DNA of 8,115 nt from CAZISM01 sp964541895 (GTDB lineage Bacteria > Zhuqueibacterota > Zhuqueibacteria > Residuimicrobiales > Residuimicrobiaceae), in assembly GCA_964541895.1 (NCBI GenBank), contig CAZISM010000189.1, forward strand, positions 1-8,115. The letters are read 5' to 3'. Position numbers and translations under genes: made by a program. Below the pieces are notes generated by a model that ran no database searches, was not told the origin of the DNA, and saw only the letters and a list, made by a program, of their open reading frames with translations. Below, piece after piece: positions 5,610 through 8,115 of this stretch. The number at the start of each line of letters is the position of its first letter. Position 1 is the stretch's first letter.

Positions 5610-6718
5610 GAGGCCTCCACTTCGGCTGAATTGTTCCTTTTACCGAAAACCATGAGAATGGTGATCAACGTGTAAATCACCACCGCCTGCATCAGAATAA
5701 CCACACCGCCCCAGACGCTGACATACGGCAACAGCGCGGCGCTGATACCGATACAAAAACAGACCAGGTAGATGAAAATCACCGCGGTGCGGTGGCTCAT
5801 GCCGAGGTCCAGCAATCGGTGCGAGAAATGGCGCTTGTCACCGATGAACAGCGGCCGCTTTTCCCGCCAGCGGATAAAGAGCACGGAAAAGGTGTCATAG
5901 ATCGGGATGCTCAAGACCAGCAGCGGCAGCACCACCGGAATCAGCGAGGCGCTGCTCTCCACCACATACGAGCCGGTGACCGTGATGGTGCTGAACATGT
6001 AGCCGAGATAGAGGCTGCCGCTGTCACCCATAAACAGGCGCGAGGGATGGAAATTATAGACCAGGAATCCCAGGCTGGCACCGGCCAGAGCGATGAGCAG
6101 CAGCGCGAAAAAGGTCTGACCCTGCAGAATCGCCACCGCACTCAGCACCAGCGCGCTGATCACCGAGACGCCGGCCGTGAGACCGTCCAGGTTGTCCAGC
6201 AGATTGAAAGAGTTGGTTACGCCGACAATCCACAACGTCGTCAGCAGCTTATCCAGCACCTCATTATGCAAAAACGTGGTATGCACGCCGGCAAACGAGA
6301 CCCCGAGGGCGACGAGAAACTGCACCACGAATTTGAGCTGATAGGTCAGTTTTTCCTTGTAAATATCATCCAGCAGACCGAGGATGTGAATGAAAAAACC
6401 GCCTGCGATGATGATCAGTAATTTGGGGAACGCCGCCGGCACATAGCGCAGGAGATGCTGATACCCGGAAAGCCAGGACGGCAGCAGACCGCTGCGGGCC
6501 AGGAGCGGGTAAAGCAAGAGATCGCCCAGGACCACCAGGTTGAATCCCATAAAGATCGCCACACCGCCCAGCAGCGGCTTGGCGATATGGTGCACCTTGC
6601 GTTGCCCGGGCTTGTCCACGATTTCAAACCGGTGCGCTGCCCGAATCAGCAGCGGCACACTCAGCGTGCTGATCAGCCAGGCCTGCACAAAGACAATGAC
6701 AAACGGTAATAGCCACAT
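5606..6718 (-). CDS. Undecaprenyl-phosphate sugar-1-phosphate transferase (WecA/TagO/MraY family)
   Basis: This 370-residue integral membrane enzyme has about ten to eleven helices. The family transfers a HexNAc-1-phosphate, usually GlcNAc-1-P from UDP-GlcNAc, to undecaprenyl phosphate and so starts lipid-linked glycan synthesis. The cytoplasmic motifs are in family order: DKPGQRKVHHIAKPLLGG (35-52); LLDDIYK (115-121) with the Asp117-Asp118 pair; NSFNLLDNLDGLTAG (169-183) with Asn172, Asp175 and Asp178; FHPSRLFMGDSGSLYLG (223-239) with Asp232; and the histidine-rich DKRHFSHRLLDLGMSHR (294-310) typical of WecA/TagO rather than MraY. All key residues are present. The ATG at 6718 has no clear Shine-Dalgarno. 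It follows the glycosyltransferase stop by 38 nt with no terminator, and its TGA overlaps the TTG of the Wzy_C gene, so it is the second gene of the operon. Confidence 0.93.
   Translation of the reverse strand: MWLLPFVIVFVQAWLISTLSVPLLIRAAHRFEIVDKPGQRKVHHIAKPLLGGVAIFMGFNLVVLGDLLLYPLLARSGLLPSWLSGYQHLLRYVPAAFPKLLIIIAGGFFIHILGLLDDIYKEKLTYQLKFVVQFLVALGVSFAGVHTTFLHNEVLDKLLTTLWIVGVTNSFNLLDNLDGLTAGVSVISALVLSAVAILQGQTFFALLLIALAGASLGFLVYNFHPSRLFMGDSGSLYLGYMFSTITVTGSYVVESSASLIPVVLPLLVLSIPIYDTFSVLFIRWREKRPLFIGDKRHFSHRLLDLGMSHRTAVIFIYLVCFCIGISAALLPYVSVWGGVVILMQAVVIYTLITILMVFGKRNNSAEVEAS
5610..5618 (-). promoter_or_regulatory. Ribosome binding site before the TTG start of the Wzy_C gene
   Basis: The minus strand reads GGAGGCCTC then TTG at 5609. 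GGAGG with a 4-nt gap matches the geometry at eno and at the SDR gene, which favours TTG over the in-frame GTG two codons later. Confidence 0.65.
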
Positions 6719-6756
6719 AGTGATTTCGTTCTTGATCTGAAAGGTTTTGTTCCAGG

Positions 6757-7974
6757 TTATTCCTGCATGACCTGCTGCAGGATACCTTCAAGGGTTATGG
6801 CAGCCTGCTTGCGCGAAAAATTGTTTTCTACAAACGCGCGGCCCGCCTGCCCCATACGTTCACACAGCAGCCGGTCCGATTTCAGGCGCCCGATGGCCTG
6901 CTGCAGCTGTTGGCCGTTTTCCGGCTCGACAAACACTCCGGCGCCCACGGTTTCGATCAGCTCTCGCGCTTCGCCGTCCACGCTCAGAATAACCGGCCGC
7001 CGGCAAGCCATGATATCAAACATTTTCGAGGGCAGCGCCCCTCTGAATACCTCTTTATTTTTCAGCGGCACCAGGCCGCAATCAGCCGCAGAGACATACC
7101 CGGCGATCTCTTCACGCGGCACCTGATCCATGAGCATGAGGTTGGACAACTCCCACTCAGCCTGCAGCTGTCGCACCTGCTCCTTGACCGGACCTTCGCC
7201 GATAAAGACAAACAGCACATCCCGGACCTGCTTCATCTCCCGCGCCACGGCGCAGATGTGCTCCAGCCCCTGGGCAATGCCCAGAATGCCGGCATACAAC
7301 ACCACAAATTTGTCCTCCCACCCCAACTGCGGCCGCTTGCCGGGACCACGATCGTACAACAGCTCGCTGTTGGTGCCGTTATAGACCAGGTGCAGCTTAT
7401 GCGCCAGACCCTGCGCCGACAGCTCCTGATAGATGCCCTGGGTCACGGCAATGACCCGTCGCGCCTTGCGGTAATAGAGTGCATCCAAATGGCCGGCAAG
7501 CCGGAGCACAGCCGGATTGTTGATCTCACCCAGCTCCCGGGCCGACCGCAACCACAAATCGCGCACCTCATAGACGAATCGGGCTCGCTTCACCAGACTC
7601 AACCAGAGCCCGGTGACGCCGACAAAATAGGGCGGCGAGGTGGCATAGACGATATCATAACGGCCACGGACAAAGGTGCCCACCAACGCCGCAACAAACA
7701 TAAAACTGAGATAAAAACCCATGCGGGTGAAAAAATTCTTTTTGGGCCGCGCCAGCACCCACACGCGCACAACCCGAATGCCGTTCAGATCATCGATCTC
7801 GAACAGCCGTCCGCGATAGTGGTCGGGAATGACCCCTTTGGGATGATTCGGAAATTCGGTCAACACCGTGACCTGATGACCGAGGCGGACAAGGTGGCCG
7901 GCCATCTCCACCGCCCGATTTTGTGTCGCCCCTACTTCGGGCGGAAAATATTGGCTGATATATAGAATATGCAT
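6757..7974 (-). CDS. GT4 glycosyltransferase, WbuB-like
   Basis: This GT-B fold, cytoplasmic or membrane-associated glycosyltransferase of 405 residues probably adds a sugar to the undecaprenyl-diphosphate-linked acceptor made by the next gene product. The N-terminal acceptor domain opens MHILYISQYFPPEVGATQ (1-18) and carries FPNHPKG (41-47), a hydrophobic patch at ~86-104 and EVRDLW (136-141). The C-terminal donor domain shows VTQG (178-181), YNGTN (198-202), YAGILGIAQGL (227-237), GEGP (259-262), LPSKMFDIMACRRPVI (314-329) and the GEARELIE segment (334-341), the usual nucleotide-sugar contact. E. coli WbuB adds FucNAc; the donor here is unknown. I chose the ATG at 7974 because conserved sequence starts there. 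GTG at 7983 and ATG at 8037 are in-frame alternatives, and no start has a good ribosome binding site. It is the first gene of the operon. Confidence 0.9.
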   Translation of the reverse strand: MHILYISQYFPPEVGATQNRAVEMAGHLVRLGHQVTVLTEFPNHPKGVIPDHYRGRLFEIDDLNGIRVVRVWVLARPKKNFFTRMGFYLSFMFVAALVGTFVRGRYDIVYATSPPYFVGVTGLWLSLVKRARFVYEVRDLWLRSARELGEINNPAVLRLAGHLDALYYRKARRVIAVTQGIYQELSAQGLAHKLHLVYNGTNSELLYDRGPGKRPQLGWEDKFVVLYAGILGIAQGLEHICAVAREMKQVRDVLFVFIGEGPVKEQVRQLQAEWELSNLMLMDQVPREEIAGYVSAADCGLVPLKNKEVFRGALPSKMFDIMACRRPVILSVDGEARELIETVGAGVFVEPENGQQLQQAIGRLKSDRLLCERMGQAGRAFVENNFSRKQAAITLEGILQQVMQE

Positions 7975-8067
7975 GCGAGTCACAGCTCTTTTGCTATTTC
8001 GAGTCCTGCGCTCAGGCTGACGGCAGCCGTGTGGCATAGCAATCGGATGGATGCCAGGTTTTACAAG

Positions 8068-8115
8068 TTTTTAAATTAGCAAAATTTGCGAAAACTATCA
8101 ACCTTAATTTAAAAA
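8068..8115. repeat. 11-bp AT-rich inverted repeat around the operon promoter
   Basis: TTTTTAAATTA (8068-8078) is inverted perfectly as TAATTTAAAAA (8105-8115), with 26 nt between. The left arm covers the candidate -10, and the right arm lies just upstream of the -35 and runs to the window edge. The inner dyad GCAAA-A-TTTGC abuts the left arm. It could bind a regulator by looping across the promoter, or be chance in AT-rich DNA. Confidence 0.35.
8073..8101 (-). promoter_or_regulatory. Candidate promoter of the glycan operon
   Basis: On the minus strand TTGATA (8101-8096, 5 of 6 matches) is followed by exactly 17 nt and TAATTT (8078-8073, 3 of 6). The spacer contains the small dyad GCAAAATTTGC (8079-8089), a possible operator. 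Transcription from here would give a leader of roughly 90 nt before the ATG at 7974, with a 5-bp GC hairpin (8015-8019 with 8024-8028). No JUMPstart/ops element is visible. Confidence 0.45.

Noticed and set aside
6910..7965. Long plus-strand open frame of 351 codons opposite the glycosyltransferase
   Set aside because: Antisense shadow of a well-supported GT4 gene, with no recognisable domain and biased His/Gln/Arg composition.
7975..8037. N-terminal extension of the glycosyltransferase from ATG 8037
   Set aside because: The 21 extra residues are basic and unlike the family, which begins at MHILYIS; they fall in the predicted leader with a hairpin.
1..8115. CRISPR arrays, tRNA/rRNA genes, insertion sequences, riboswitches
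   Set aside because: I looked for repeated spacer-like units, tRNA cloverleaf ends, transposase motifs and terminal repeats and saw none; gaps other than 3046-3438 are too short or unstructured.

Overview
The window is bacterial: compact, intron-free genes, some with 4-nt overlaps, AGGAGG ribosome binding sites and GTG/TTG starts. The undecaprenyl-phosphate glycan genes suggest a cell with an envelope polysaccharide or protein-glycan pathway, probably Gram-negative. Coding DNA looks moderately GC-rich and the larger gaps are AT-rich. I cannot assign a genus; a poorly sampled lineage, perhaps of the FCB type, is only a guess. All six convincing genes lie on the minus strand, so transcription runs from right to left.

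Layout in transcription order. (1) 8115-7975: an AT-rich promoter and leader with overlapping dyads. (2) 7974-3439: a four-gene glycan operon made of a WbuB-type GT4 glycosyltransferase, a WecA/TagO-type polyprenyl-phosphate sugar-1-phosphate transferase, a Wzy_C-type O-antigen ligase/polymerase, and an NAD-dependent SDR sugar-nucleotide epimerase/dehydratase/decarboxylase. The last three are tightly packed, joined by 4-nt TTGA and GTGA stop/start overlaps. (3) 3438-3046: a 393-nt non-coding gap with two perfect DnaA boxes (TTATCCACA). One sits in the middle of three box-like 9-mers spaced exactly 11 bp apart, next to a very AT-rich segment. This is a candidate replication origin or DnaA-binding regulatory locus. 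(4) 3045-1513: a 510-residue membrane protein fusing a dolichol/phytol-kinase-like (VTE5/SEC59) domain to a DUF92 (VTE6/TMEM19) domain, predicted to phosphorylate an isoprenoid alcohol twice. (5) 1408-122: enolase, with a strong ribosome binding site and a downstream dyad that may be its terminator. (6) 121-1: non-coding.

How the genes may work together. The SDR enzyme would make a nucleotide sugar. The WecA-like enzyme would load the first sugar phosphate onto undecaprenyl phosphate, the GT4 enzyme would add a further sugar, and the Wzy_C protein would polymerise or transfer the product outside the membrane. No flippase is present in the window. The isoprenoid kinase fusion could recycle prenyl alcohols, possibly including the lipid carrier, but that link is inference. 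Enolase is a housekeeping gene with no evident functional tie to the rest.

The two points most worth following are the DnaA-box gap far from any replication gene in this window, and the VTE5-VTE6-like fusion.
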